DNA of 64,000 nucleotides from Bradyrhizobium uaiense. GTDB taxonomy: Bacteria > Pseudomonadota > Alphaproteobacteria > Rhizobiales > Xanthobacteraceae. The translations under genes and the position numbers were made by a program. The stretch is taken from NCBI RefSeq assembly GCF_010811875.1, contig NZ_VKHP01000004.1, positions 38,255 to 102,254 of the forward strand, read 5' to 3'. Below, piece after piece: positions 45,413 to 53,931 of this stretch (position 1 is its first letter; each line of letters opens with the position of its first letter). The notes under the pieces were generated by a model. The model was not told the origin of the DNA, did not search any database, and saw nothing but the letters and a program-made list of their open reading frames with translations.

Positions 45413-46192
45413 CTAGCTCGTCTTCGGCACGAAGGCGCCGGGCGGAATCTGGCCGTCGACATAGGCGTGATAGAGCGCGTCGAGCTGCACCCACAGCACG
45501 TTGGTCTTGAAGATCAGCGCGTTGCAGACCGCTTCGCGCTCGGCGGGCGTCCTGGCATGCTGCTTGACGTAGTCGAGCGCAAAGCCGGCGTCGCGCGGCG
45601 CCTGGGTCAGGCGGCGGCTGAAATAGCTCATGATGTCGGGATTGACGAAGTCGTAATGCTTCAGCATCCCCGAGATGCGCTCCTCGTGCAGGTTCGGCGC
45701 GAACAATTCGGTGAGCGAGGAGGCGATCGCCTCCAGCGGCGTGCGGTCGCGGCAGAAATGCACATAGGCTTCCACGGCGAAGCGTGTCGCCGGCAGAATG
45801 CCTTCGGTGGATTCTACATAGGCGGTGTCGAGGCCGAGGCCTTCGGTCAGCTTCAGCCAGCGCTCGATGCCGCCTTCATTGCCGAGGTCGCCGTCATGAT
45901 CCTCGATGCGGTGGCGCCATTCGATCCGCGTGTTGCGGTCGCGGAAGCGCGAGATCACCATCGCGTCCTTCAGCGGGATCGTGCTCTGGTAGTAGTAGCG
46001 GTTCAGCGCCCAGGCCTGGACCTGGCCCTTGTTGAGCTTGCCGCCGTGCAGCAGGCGGTGGAACGGGTGCAGGCTGTGATAGCGCGTCGCACCGATCGTG
46101 CGCAGCGTTGCCTCCATCTCCTCGGCACTGTCGAGCGTGATGCCCTTGCCGATCGAGAGCGCGGTCATTCCGTTTGTAGGCACCACATTCAC
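45413..46192 (-). CDS. pqqC: pyrroloquinoline-quinone synthase
   Basis: 259 residues from a GTG (VNVVPTNGMTALS) that has GGAG 8 bp upstream, inside pqqB; the ATG eight codons later lacks a ribosome site. Known rhizobial PqqC proteins carry about ten residues before the matching MT-LSIGKG, which supports the GTG. It is an all-helical cofactor-less oxidase that does the last ring closure and 8-electron oxidation to PQQ. Signatures: LHPFHRLLHGGKLNKGQ, WALNRYYYQSTIPLKD, VESTEGILPATRFAVEAYV. Start overlaps the pqqB stop by 4 bp. Confidence 0.95.
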   Translation of the reverse strand: MNVVPTNGMTALSIGKGITLDSAEEMEATLRTIGATRYHSLHPFHRLLHGGKLNKGQVQAWALNRYYYQSTIPLKDAMVISRFRDRNTRIEWRHRIEDHDGDLGNEGGIERWLKLTEGLGLDTAYVESTEGILPATRFAVEAYVHFCRDRTPLEAIASSLTELFAPNLHEERISGMLKHYDFVNPDIMSYFSRRLTQAPRDAGFALDYVKQHARTPAEREAVCNALIFKTNVLWVQLDALYHAYVDGQIPPGAFVPKTS

Positions 46193-47118
46193 AGCACGAT
46201 CTCCGTTCCGTCGGAGGGAATCTGCCAGCCCGCCTGTTCGGCCGCCTTGCGTTCGGCCGAGGTCCCAAGCAGCGCCGGGTTGGAGTTGTTGATATGCAAA
46301 AACACTTTTCGTCCGATGTCGAGCCCGGCGAGGCTCGCGATCGCGCCCTGATCGCCCGACATCGCGATATGTCCCATGCCCTGGCCGGTCTTGTTGCCAA
46401 GGCCCGCCGCGATCAGCTCGTCGTCGCGCCACACCGTGCCGTCGAAGAACACCAGCGGGGCGCCCTTGAGCCGCGATTTCAGGTCGTCAGTCACCCGCGC
46501 GCAGGCGGCCAGGAAGTAGAAGTATTTGCCGCTGCGCTTGTCCGCAATACGCAGACCGAGCGTATCGCCGACGCCGTCGGCGCCCGCCGGGTGCGCCTTG
46601 CCCTCGAGATACCAGGCACCCTTGCCGGGAACCTCGAACGGCAGCACCTCGAGCCCGGACGGCGAGCCGTCGGGCAGGGCTGGTTCGAAGGGCTGGTCGA
46701 CCGCGATCGGCAGCCGCGCCACGTTCTTTTCGCTCAGCACGTTGAAGATGCTGTTCGAGCGCAGGATCGCCAGCACCCGCTCATGCGCGTAGATATTGAA
46801 CGGCGAGCCCTCACGCATCGACAGCAGCCCGGTGACCGCATCGATCTCGCTATTAGTGAGGATGACGCCCGCGATCGGGCTGTGGCGCAAGGCGCCGGGC
46901 TTCGGGTGCAGCTGCGGCGTGGCGGTCACTTGCTGGCGCAGATCGGGGGACGCGTTGACCAGGAACCAGTGCGCGCCATCACCGCTGACGGCGATCGAGG
47001 CTTGCGTGCTCTGCAATTCAGGATGGTCGCTTCGCGCCGTCCTGCACACGGCACACCCGCAGTTCCACTGCGGAACGCCGCCACCAGCTGCGGCACCCAG
47101 GACGACGACACGAAGCAT
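46189..47118 (-). CDS. pqqB: PQQ biosynthesis metallo-beta-lactamase-fold protein
   Basis: 309 residues from ATG of MLRVVVLGAAAGGGVPQW. Metallo-beta-lactamase fold oxygenase/hydroxylase that acts on the Tyr of the Glu-Tyr intermediate. Zinc-site Cys cluster WNCGCAVCR, metal region LTNSEIDAVTGLLSMREG, and MGHIAMSGDQGAI. Note that the canonical HxHxDH reads TNSEIDA, as in other PqqB. It follows pqqA by 145 bp, a gap that often allows different expression of the leader peptide. Confidence 0.95.
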   Translation of the reverse strand: MLRVVVLGAAAGGGVPQWNCGCAVCRTARSDHPELQSTQASIAVSGDGAHWFLVNASPDLRQQVTATPQLHPKPGALRHSPIAGVILTNSEIDAVTGLLSMREGSPFNIYAHERVLAILRSNSIFNVLSEKNVARLPIAVDQPFEPALPDGSPSGLEVLPFEVPGKGAWYLEGKAHPAGADGVGDTLGLRIADKRSGKYFYFLAACARVTDDLKSRLKGAPLVFFDGTVWRDDELIAAGLGNKTGQGMGHIAMSGDQGAIASLAGLDIGRKVFLHINNSNPALLGTSAERKAAEQAGWQIPSDGTEIVL

Positions 47119-47263
47119 GATCCGTCCCCTGGAGCAGTTTAACCCGGACCCAAAAACGCTACGAGGTGGACCCCGGGTCTGAAACACGCCCCCTTGCTCG
47201 GGAGCGCGTCACGCCGGACGTCCACCTGCGCTAAAACGCTAAACGTGTAGTGAGCGCTGCCGC

Positions 47264-47344
47264 TTACTTGCGGGTGGCGCACATATACATGTTGATTTCC
47301 ATGCCGACCGACACTTCCACGATCTTCGGTGCTTTCCAGGCCAT
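47264..47344 (-). CDS. pqqA: PQQ precursor peptide
   Basis: A 26-residue peptide, MAWKAPKIVEVSVGMEINMY... ending MCATRK. It has the Glu-x3-Tyr pair (Glu16, Tyr20) that becomes PQQ. A strong ribosome site AAGGAGAG lies 5 bp before the ATG. It is first in the pqqABCDE operon and precedes pqqB by 145 bp. Confidence 0.96.
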   Translation of the reverse strand: MAWKAPKIVEVSVGMEINMYMCATRK

Positions 47345-47668
47345 TTGGCTCTCCTTGTTGCAACCGGACGAACTTTCCGCCCTGCATTTAAACTACTGCG
47401 GTTGGAAAAGTTCGCCACTTAAATTTTTCGCAAGCTGCCCTGTTCAAGGACATGCTGCACTGCGAAGGGTGAATTCCGGCCAGTCACAAATTTGTGCGCG
47501 CAATTCCCGTCAAAACCCGGTGCCATCAGACCTTTTTGCTGTTGTTCGCCACACGGTGAATGGTGATCTTGGACTAAGAGACAGGGGCCCCGCGGTCCTC
47601 CGAAGGTCCTGATGACGATCCTGTGCTTCCCGGTGACGGGAAGCGACTAACCGAGCCGAGTTCTGCCG
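47345..47668. other. divergent control region, pqqA and DUF6894 gene
   Basis: 324 bp between pqqA (leftward) and a small DUF6894 gene (rightward). No dyad, sigma-54 or FixK element was recognised. It must hold the pqq promoter. Confidence 0.4.
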
Positions 47669-47926
47669 ATGCCACGCTACTTCTTCAATACCCGTATCGG
47701 CGACGAGCTGATCTCCGACCCCGACGGCGAAATCCTGCGGGATCCGGATCGTGCGTGGGAAATGGCGCGGGCGATGATTCGCGAACTGCTCAAGACCGAG
47801 GGCGCCGATGGCGCGTTGCTCAGCGCGGTCATCGAGGTGACCGACGACGAGGGCGAAATCGTGCTGGAGTTTCCATTCACGGAGGCGATTCTCGATCGCC
47901 CGGACCGCTCGATGACAAGGCACTGA
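47669..47926 (+). CDS. small DUF6894 family protein
   Basis: 85 residues, ATG start (MPRYFFNTRIGDELISDPDG). The opening RYFF(N/D)...D.G..L.D..G is the mark of DUF6894, very abundant in Bradyrhizobium, often as stress-linked orphans. The C-terminal part VIEVTDDEGEIVLEFPF is typical. Cytosolic, no known function. The stop codon starts the first TGACACGGGC repeat unit. Confidence 0.82.
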   Translation: MPRYFFNTRIGDELISDPDGEILRDPDRAWEMARAMIRELLKTEGADGALLSAVIEVTDDEGEIVLEFPFTEAILDRPDRSMTRH

Positions 47927-47967
47927 CACGGGCTACACTGACACGGGCTGACACGGGCCGACAGGGC
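47924..47967. repeat. short tandem/dispersed decamer repeat
   Basis: Three exact TGACACGGGC units (47924, 47939, 47949) and a degenerate fourth CGACAGGGC. The first overlaps the stop codon of the DUF6894 gene. Slippage may have extended this stretch. Confidence 0.6.
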
Positions 47968-48018
47968 CGCCCGGCCACAACCATGCGTTGGCCGATGTCA
48001 GCATGTTTCCGATTGCAA

Positions 48019-48030
48019 TTGTCCGGACAA
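48019..48030. promoter_or_regulatory. palindrome upstream of the PQQ-type sugar dehydrogenase
   Basis: TTGTCCGGACAA, a perfect 12-bp dyad within TTGCAATTGTCCGGACAA..., 88 bp before the start. Possible operator; no regulator assigned. Confidence 0.35.
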
Positions 48031-48117
48031 ATTCGCAAGACTATGAACGGAAAGCCGAATGGCGCCGGTCGACGTCAATGGCGCAATAACAACGGCTTCT
48101 ACCTAGGGGAGATCATC

Positions 48118-49392
48118 ATGAAACAACACTCGTTCGCACCGCGCAGCCTGCTGCTCGCGGGTGCCATGCTGGGGGCGTTCACGCTCGCTGCTGCGGCGCA
48201 ACAGCCGGCGGCCGCGCCTGCCGCTGGTGCCGCGCCTGCCGCCCAGCCGCTGCCGCCGGGCTCGCCCATGATCGGCCGTCCGGACAATGAAGCCGCCGCC
48301 AAGCTCGCGCCGGTGGCGCCGCCGCCGCTGCCGGCCGCGCCCGACAAGCTGCCGCTCGCCAAGCTGAAGGTGCCGGCCGGCTTCAATGTCGAGGTCTATG
48401 CCGCAGGGATGGCCAATGCGCGTTCGCTGGCGCTCGGCGACAAGGGCACCGTGTTCGTCGGCAGCCGGCTCGTCGACAAGGTCTATGCAATCGTCAACAA
48501 GGACGGCAAACGCTCGGTCAAGGTGATCGCCTCCGGCCTCTACCGCCCGAACGGCGTCGCCTTCAAGGACGGCACGCTCTACATCGCCGAGCTCTCGAAG
48601 GTCTCCAAGATCGACAAGATCGAGGACAATCTGGACAACCCGCCGAAGCCCACCGTCATCTACGACAAGCTGCCGAAGGACGAGGCGCATGGCTGGAAGT
48701 TCATCGCCATCGGTCCCGACAACAAGCTCTATGTCCCGGTTGGCCAGCCCGGCAACAACGTGCTGCATGACGCCGACCACGGCCAGATCCGCCGCATGAA
48801 TCTCGATGGCTCCGGCGCCGAGGTCTATGCGCTCGGCGTGCGCAACTCGGTCGGCTTCGACTGGAATCCCGAGACCAAGCAGATGTACTTCACCGACAAC
48901 GGCCGCGACTGGTTGTCGGAGACGGTGCCGGAAGACGAGCTCAACCGCGTCACCAAGGCGGGCGAGGATTTCGGCGCGCCGTTCTGCTACCAGGGCAACA
49001 TCATCGACCAGGAGCTCGGCTGGGGCAAGAACTGCAAGGACTACACGCCGCCGGTCGGCCTGATGGGCCCGCACACTGCCTCGCTCGGCATGCGCTTCTA
49101 CACCGGAAGCATGTTCCCGAAGACCTACAAGAACGTGATCTTCGTCGCGCGTCACGGCTCCTGGAACAAGTCGCAGAAGCAGGGCGGTGACGTCGTCGTC
49201 GTCAGGCTCAACAAGGACGGCACCGTGAAGTCGGTCGAGCCGTTCATGACCGGCTTCCTCGAGGACAACAAGTATGTCGGCCGCCCGGTCGACGTGATGC
49301 TGCTGAAGGATGGCTCCTTGCTGGTCTCCGACGACTGGAACGGCGCGGTCTATCGCGTCAGCTACGGCAAGCCGAAGGTCGCAAACCAGTAA
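48118..49392 (+). CDS. exported PQQ-dependent sugar dehydrogenase (L-sorbosone dehydrogenase-like)
   Basis: 424 residues from MKQHSFAPRSLLLAGAM with AGGGGAG 8 bp upstream. Sec signal, then a Pro/Ala-rich spacer ~25-80 (AAPAAGAAPAAQPLPPG). The rest is a six-bladed beta propeller of the soluble aldose dehydrogenase/GSDH type: LKVPAGFNVEVYAAGMANAR, AHGWKFIAIGPDNKLYVPVG, NSVGFDWNPETKQMYFTDNGRDWL and VIFVARHGSWN. It would oxidise sugars or aldehydes in the periplasm using PQQ. The pqq operon lies a few hundred bp away and a dihaem cytochrome c follows, a likely acceptor. Confidence 0.88.
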   Translation: MKQHSFAPRSLLLAGAMLGAFTLAAAAQQPAAAPAAGAAPAAQPLPPGSPMIGRPDNEAAAKLAPVAPPPLPAAPDKLPLAKLKVPAGFNVEVYAAGMANARSLALGDKGTVFVGSRLVDKVYAIVNKDGKRSVKVIASGLYRPNGVAFKDGTLYIAELSKVSKIDKIEDNLDNPPKPTVIYDKLPKDEAHGWKFIAIGPDNKLYVPVGQPGNNVLHDADHGQIRRMNLDGSGAEVYALGVRNSVGFDWNPETKQMYFTDNGRDWLSETVPEDELNRVTKAGEDFGAPFCYQGNIIDQELGWGKNCKDYTPPVGLMGPHTASLGMRFYTGSMFPKTYKNVIFVARHGSWNKSQKQGGDVVVVRLNKDGTVKSVEPFMTGFLEDNKYVGRPVDVMLLKDGSLLVSDDWNGAVYRVSYGKPKVANQ

Positions 49393-49406
49393 TTGAAAGT
49401 CGTCAT

Positions 49407-49527
49407 CGTCATTGCGAGCGAAGCGAAGCAATCCATTCCGCCACTTGCGGAGAGATGGATTGCTTCGTCAGCGGAGTTTATCATCGGGCCCGCCGATGGC
49501 GGGACCCGTTGGCTCCTCGCAATGACG
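49407..49527. repeat. MITE-like extragenic repeat, copy A
   Basis: 121 bp with perfect 12-bp inverted ends CGTCATTGCGAG ... CTCGCAATGACG. A second copy lies inverted at 52423-52546; outer parts nearly identical, centre differs. No open frame. Confidence 0.85.
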
Positions 49528-49547
49528 GCTAATGCCCGGAGCGGCCA

Positions 49548-50117
49548 ATGCACAAGACGATCATCGCCACCCTGGCACTTGCCTCTATCGCATTTTCCGC
49601 AAATGCCGAGACCATCCAGGAGCGCGCTGCGGCGTGCTTTGCCTGCCATGGCGAGCATGGTACGTCGGAAACCGAGAACACGCCGTCGCTCGGCGGCCAG
49701 CAGGCGCCCTATGCGCTGATCCAGCTGTTCATGTTTCGCGAGAAGCTCAGGGTGTTCGACCCGATGAACGAGATGGCGAAGTCGATGACCGACGACGATC
49801 TGCGCGCCTTCTCCGATTTCATCGCCACTTTGCCGAAGCCCACGCCGCCCACGGATGCCGGCGATCCCGCGCGGATGGCGCGTGGCCAGGCGCTGGCGCA
49901 GCAGAACCGCTGCAACACCTGCCACAACACCGATTTCTCCGGCAAGGAAAACGTCCCGCGGATCGCCAACCAGCGCGAGGACTACCTCGCCAAGACGCTG
50001 GCCGAATACAAGGACAACAGCCGCCACGGCTACGACGCCACCATGGCCGACGTGATGCAGACGGTGGCCAAGGAGCAGATCGGCGACCTTGCCTATTACA
50101 TCGCGCATGTCCGCTGA
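49548..50117 (+). CDS. dihaem cytochrome c (c4-like)
   Basis: 189 residues with a Sec signal ([20 protein letters not shown]). Two CxxCH haem sites: CFACH near residue 30 and CNTCH near residue 123. Methionines in MNEMAKSM and TMADVM are candidate axial ligands. Two-domain cytochrome c4 layout. It probably accepts electrons from the PQQ sugar dehydrogenase just upstream and hands them to a terminal oxidase. A MITE-like repeat lies between the two genes. Confidence 0.9.
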   Translation: MHKTIIATLALASIAFSANAETIQERAAACFACHGEHGTSETENTPSLGGQQAPYALIQLFMFREKLRVFDPMNEMAKSMTDDDLRAFSDFIATLPKPTPPTDAGDPARMARGQALAQQNRCNTCHNTDFSGKENVPRIANQREDYLAKTLAEYKDNSRHGYDATMADVMQTVAKEQIGDLAYYIAHVR

Positions 50118-50189
50118 AACATCGGGCGGCGGGCCGCTGGCCTTGCCCTTCGTGTGGGGCTAAAACGCCTGCGTCATACGGAGTGTCTC

Positions 50190-51581
50190 ATGCAGGATAT
50201 TTGGCGTCTGTCGGCGGCCGAGCTCGCCTCCCTCATTAAATCCAGGAAGGTCTCGGCGAAGGAGGCGGCCGAGGCCGGGCTCGCCCGGCTCGACGCGGTC
50301 AACCCGAAGCTCAACGCGGTGGTCGATCACCGGCCGGACGACGTGCTGGCGCAGGCCGCGAAGATCGATGCGGCAATTGCGCGCAATGAGGCGGTCGGGC
50401 CGCTCGCCGGCGTGCCGATCACGATCAAGGTCAATGTCGACCAGGAGGGCTACGCCACCACCAACGGACTGAAGGCGCAGCGCGACCTGATCGCCAAGGT
50501 CGACAACCCCGTGGTCGCCAATCTGCGCAAGGCCGGCGCGGTGCTGCTCGGCCGCACCAATTGTCCGGCGGTGTCCTATCGCTGGTTCACCACCAACCTC
50601 ATTCACGGCGACACCAAGAACCCGCGCGATCCCGGCATCACCCCGGGCGGCTCGTCGGGCGGCGCGGGCTCCGCGGTCGCGGCCGGCATCGGTCACATCG
50701 CCCACGGCACCGATATCGCCGGCTCGGTCCGCTATCCGGCCTATGCCTGCGGCGTGCACGGCCTGCGGCCGAGCATGGGCCGTATCCCGGCCTTCAACCC
50801 GGCATTGCCGGAGCGGCCGATCGGCCCGCAGATCAGCGCGGTGTCGGGGCCGCTGGCGCGGACTGTCAACGATCTGCGCATCTCGCTCGCGGCGATGTCG
50901 GCGCCTGACTATCGCGATCCCTGGTACGCGCCGGTGCCGCTCGAGGGACCGCCGCGCGAGAAGCGCGTTGCGATGTGCCTCAATCCCGACGGCCTCAACC
51001 CGGTGCCGGAAGTGGTCGCCGCGGTGGCCGATGCCGGCAAGCGACTGCGAGATGCTGGCTGGATCGTCGAGGAGATCGACGACACGCCGTCGCTGCGCGA
51101 GGCGGCCGAGATCCAGACCCGGCTCTGGCTCGGCGACGGCTACGAGGCCCAGCTCGCCTTCGCCGAGCGCGAGGGCGATCCCGGCGCGCTGGCCTGCCTG
51201 CGCGGCGTTCGCGCCCGCGTGCATCCGTTCGCCCTGTCGCAGGCGCTGACCCGCCGCGCCACGCTGACGCGCGACTGGTTTGCCTTCCTCGACAAATATC
51301 CGGTGCTGCTGATGCCGGTCTCCAGCGAGCTGCCGTTCCCCGATCATCTCGACCGCAAGGACGAGGCCTCGTTCGCGCGGGTGTGGCACGCGCAGCTGCC
51401 GCAGATCGCGATCCCCTTCATGGGGCTTCCTGGGCTCGTCGTCTCCACCGGCTTGGTGGGACGGATTCCGGTCGGCGTGCAGCTGGTGGCGGGTCGCTAC
51501 CGCGAGGATCTCTGTCTTGCGGCAGGCGAGGCGATCGAGGCCGGCGGCACGCCGTCCTCTCCAATCGATCCGGTGGTCTAG
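50190..51581 (+). CDS. amidase signature family hydrolase
   Basis: 463 residues from MQDIWRLSAAELASLIK; 12 upstream codons are open but lack a ribosome site. Ser-cisSer-Lys triad: Lys in GVPITIKVNVDQEG, the cis-Ser in TPGGSSGGAGSAV, and the nucleophile in DIAGSVRYPAYACG. Hydrolyses an amide bond; substrates in this family range from GatA-type to aromatic amides. No GatB/GatC genes nearby, so it is a catabolic or detoxifying amidase. Substrate unknown. Confidence 0.88.
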   Translation: MQDIWRLSAAELASLIKSRKVSAKEAAEAGLARLDAVNPKLNAVVDHRPDDVLAQAAKIDAAIARNEAVGPLAGVPITIKVNVDQEGYATTNGLKAQRDLIAKVDNPVVANLRKAGAVLLGRTNCPAVSYRWFTTNLIHGDTKNPRDPGITPGGSSGGAGSAVAAGIGHIAHGTDIAGSVRYPAYACGVHGLRPSMGRIPAFNPALPERPIGPQISAVSGPLARTVNDLRISLAAMSAPDYRDPWYAPVPLEGPPREKRVAMCLNPDGLNPVPEVVAAVADAGKRLRDAGWIVEEIDDTPSLREAAEIQTRLWLGDGYEAQLAFAEREGDPGALACLRGVRARVHPFALSQALTRRATLTRDWFAFLDKYPVLLMPVSSELPFPDHLDRKDEASFARVWHAQLPQIAIPFMGLPGLVVSTGLVGRIPVGVQLVAGRYREDLCLAAGEAIEAGGTPSSPIDPVV

Positions 51582-51656
51582 CGCATGATCCGGAAAAGTG
51601 GGTACCGGTTTTCCCTCGCGACAAACGCGGAACGCGTTTGCGCGGAGATCATGCGC
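51581..51656. repeat. palindromic extragenic repeat
   Basis: Ends GCGCATGATC and GATCATGCGC are exact complements. The inner GCATGATCCGGAAAAGTG then CCGGTTTTCC recurs at 4178-4209, so this is the same dispersed family. It directly follows the amidase stop. Confidence 0.8.
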
Positions 51657-51672
51657 AAATAAGAGAGGAACG

Positions 51673-52149
51673 ATGGCGACGGTCTACGATTTCACCGCCA
51701 AGTCGCTCGCCGGTGAGGACATGCCGCTGCGGCAGTTCGAGGGGCAGGTGCTGCTGATCGTGAATACGGCGAGCGCCTGCGGGTTCACGCCGCAATACAA
51801 GGGCCTCCAGGAGCTGCACGCCGGTCTCTCGCCGCGCGGCTTTGCCGTGCTCGGCTTTCCCTGCAACCAGTTCGGTGCGCAGGAGCCGGGCGATGCGAAG
51901 CAGATCGCCACGTTCTGCGAGACCAACTACGCCGTGACGTTTCCGATGTTCGCCAAGATCGACGTCAATGGCAGTGCTGCGCATCCATTGTACGAATACC
52001 TGAAACGTGAGAAGTCGGGCCTGCTCGGGCCGTCGATCAAATGGAACTTCACCAAGTTCCTGGTCGATCGCTCCGGCAAGGTCGTGGCGCGGCATGCGCC
52101 GACGGCCCGGCCCGAAGGATTGAAGAAGGACATCGAGGCGCTGCTATGA
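51673..52149 (+). CDS. glutathione peroxidase family protein
   Basis: 158 residues from MATVYDFTAKSLAGEDMPL, with AGAGAGGAA upstream. Active-site Cys is in VNTASACGFTPQYKGLQEL (Cys, not selenocysteine). FPCNQFGAQEPG and KWNFTKFLVDRSG carry the Gln/Trp/Asn tetrad. It reduces hydroperoxides with glutathione or, in many bacterial members, thioredoxin. Its stop overlaps the start of the DUF3297 gene (ATGA), so the two are coupled. Confidence 0.93.
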   Translation: MATVYDFTAKSLAGEDMPLRQFEGQVLLIVNTASACGFTPQYKGLQELHAGLSPRGFAVLGFPCNQFGAQEPGDAKQIATFCETNYAVTFPMFAKIDVNGSAAHPLYEYLKREKSGLLGPSIKWNFTKFLVDRSGKVVARHAPTARPEGLKKDIEALL

Positions 52150-52409
52150 GCGACGACACCACCAACGACCAATTCCCCGACCGCCTTTCGGTCGATCCGA
52201 ACAGTCCGTACTACAACGCGGAGATTCTTGCCCGCGATGTCGGCATCCGCTTCAAGGGCGCCGAGAAGACCAACGTCGAGGAGTACTGCATCAGCGAAGG
52301 CTGGGTGCGGGTCACCGCTGGTAACGCCAAGGACCGTTACGGCAATCCGCTGACCATCAAGGTGCACGGGCCGGTCGAGCCGTATTTCAAGGACAAGGCG
52401 AAGTCCTGA
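52146..52409 (+). CDS. DUF3297 family protein
   Basis: 87 residues. MSDDTTNDQFPDRLSVDP, then YYNAEILARDVGIRFKG and GNPLTIKVHGPVEPYFKD, the pattern of DUF3297. Small, cytosolic, function unknown; often near glutathione-related genes. It overlaps gpx by 4 bp. Confidence 0.88.
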   Translation: MSDDTTNDQFPDRLSVDPNSPYYNAEILARDVGIRFKGAEKTNVEEYCISEGWVRVTAGNAKDRYGNPLTIKVHGPVEPYFKDKAKS

Positions 52410-52422
52410 CGGTATCGCCCCG

Positions 52423-52546
52423 CGTCATTGCGAGGAGCCAACGGGTCCCGCCTTCGGCGGGCCCGATGATAAACTCCGCTGACGAAGCAATCCATTGCAT
52501 CCGCGGATGTCGAGAGCTGGATTGCTTCGCTTCGCTCGCAATGACG
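52423..52546. repeat. MITE-like extragenic repeat, copy B (inverted)
   Basis: 124 bp with the same 12-bp inverted ends as copy A at 49407-49527 but in opposite orientation. It extends the open frame upstream of tarD, so the longest frame there is repeat sequence and not protein. Confidence 0.85.
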
Positions 52547-52585
52547 GCGGAGAAGCCGCAAACCGCAACCGCGAGAGCAAAGCAC

Positions 52586-53755
52586 ATGTCCGTCCGCATC
52601 GTCGACGTCCGCGAGGTGACGAAGCCGATCTCCTCGCCGATCCGCAACGCCTATATCGACTTCACCAAGATGACCACGAGCCTGGTCGCCGTGGTCACCG
52701 ATGTGGTGCGCGACGGCAAGCGGGTGGTCGGCTATGGCTTCAATTCCAACGGCCGCTACGGGCAGGGCGGTCTGATCCGCGAGCGCTTTGCGCCGCGTCT
52801 CCTGGAAGCCGATCCGACATCGCTGCTCGATGCTGATGGCGGCAACCTCGATCCGGACAAGGTCTGGTCGACGCTGATGTCGAACGAGAAGCCGGGCGGC
52901 CATGGCGAGCGCTCGGTCGCGGTCGGCACCATCGACATGGCGGTGTGGGACGCGGTCGCAAAGATCGCGGGCAAGCCGCTGTTCCGATTGCTCGCCGAGC
53001 GTCATGGCCTGACCGCCAATCCGCGCGTCTTCGTCTATGCCGCCGGCGGCTATTACTATCCGGGCAAGGACCTCGGCGCGCTGCGCAAGGAGATGCGCGG
53101 CTATCTCGACCGCGGCTACAACGTCGTGAAGATGAAGATCGGCGGTGCGCCGCTCGCCGAGGACCGCGAGCGCATCGAGGCGGTGCTGAAGGAGATCGGC
53201 AGCACTGCGCAGCTTGCGGTCGACGCCAACGGCCGCTTCGATCTGGAGACCGCGATCGCCTATGCCAAGATGCTGCGGGAGTATCCGCTGTTCTGGTACG
53301 AGGAAGCCGGCGATCCGCTCGATTATGCATTGCAGGCCGCCCTGGCCGAATTCTATCCCGGTCCGATGGCGACCGGCGAGAACCTGTTCAGCCACCAGGA
53401 TGCGCGCAATTTAATCCGCTACGGCGGCATGCGGCCCGATCGCGACTGGCTGCAATTCGATTGCGCGCTATCCTACGGGCTCTGCGAGTATCAGCGCACG
53501 CTCGAGGTGCTGAAGACCCACGGCTGGTCGCCGAGCCGCTGCATCCCGCATGGCGGCCACCAGATGTCGCTCAACATCGCGGCCGGCCTCGGCCTCGGCG
53601 GCAATGAGAGCTACCCTGATTTGTTCCAGCCCTATGGCGGCTTCCCGGACGGCGTGCGCGTCGAGGATGGCCACATCGTGATGCCGGAGCTGCCGGGCAT
53701 CGGCTTCGAGGGCAAGTCCGACCTCTATGCGGAAATGAAGGCGCTGGCCGACTGA
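52586..53755 (+). CDS. tarD: D-tartrate dehydratase (enolase superfamily)
   Basis: 389 residues from MSVRIVDVREVTKPISSPIR. The longer frame starts in a MITE-like repeat and is rejected. Same length as the structurally known Bradyrhizobium japonicum TarD and identical catalytic positions: Lys182-x-Lys184 in VVKMKIGG, metal ligands Asp213 (AVDANGRF), Glu239 region (FWYEEAG) and Glu265 (MATGENLF), and His322 (IPHGGHQ). It dehydrates D-tartrate to oxaloacetate with Mg2+. No transporter for tartrate is adjacent; the gene stands alone. Confidence 0.93.
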   Translation: MSVRIVDVREVTKPISSPIRNAYIDFTKMTTSLVAVVTDVVRDGKRVVGYGFNSNGRYGQGGLIRERFAPRLLEADPTSLLDADGGNLDPDKVWSTLMSNEKPGGHGERSVAVGTIDMAVWDAVAKIAGKPLFRLLAERHGLTANPRVFVYAAGGYYYPGKDLGALRKEMRGYLDRGYNVVKMKIGGAPLAEDRERIEAVLKEIGSTAQLAVDANGRFDLETAIAYAKMLREYPLFWYEEAGDPLDYALQAALAEFYPGPMATGENLFSHQDARNLIRYGGMRPDRDWLQFDCALSYGLCEYQRTLEVLKTHGWSPSRCIPHGGHQMSLNIAAGLGLGGNESYPDLFQPYGGFPDGVRVEDGHIVMPELPGIGFEGKSDLYAEMKALAD

Positions 53756-53800
53756 TCCAGCCCGGCCGATGCCGATCGGCGGCCGCGGGTAGGGTTGAGT

Positions 53801-53853
53801 TCGCTCACGAAATTATGTGAGCGACGCTCAAGAAATAATTGAACGTTGCTCAC
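53801..53853. promoter_or_regulatory. repeated operator upstream of the membrane-protein gene
   Basis: TCGCTCAC-8 bp-GTGAGCGA (53801-53824) is a perfect 8-bp-arm dyad. GCTCA starts again at 53826 (GCTCAA...TTGAAC) and at 53848 (GCTCAC), giving three GCTCA half-sites 22-23 bp apart. They overlap the promoter at 53839-53866, as expected of a repressor array. Confidence 0.65.
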
Positions 53854-53866
53854 GTTACGCTATACT
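53839..53866 (+). promoter_or_regulatory. sigma-70-type promoter
   Basis: -35 TTGAAC (53839-53844), 16-bp spacer, -10 TATACT (53861-53866), 66 bp before the ATG at 53932. The -35 is the right arm of the second operator repeat. Confidence 0.55.
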
Positions 53867-53931
53867 CATTCGGGAGGGCGTGCTGTTCGGATCCCCGGAA
53901 GGCGCCTGGAACCGGTCATGAGGATCGCCGC

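Noticed and set aside
52466..52585. A 40-codon N-terminal extension of the D-tartrate dehydratase
   Set aside because: The extension is encoded by the MITE-like repeat; the family N-terminus begins exactly at 52586.
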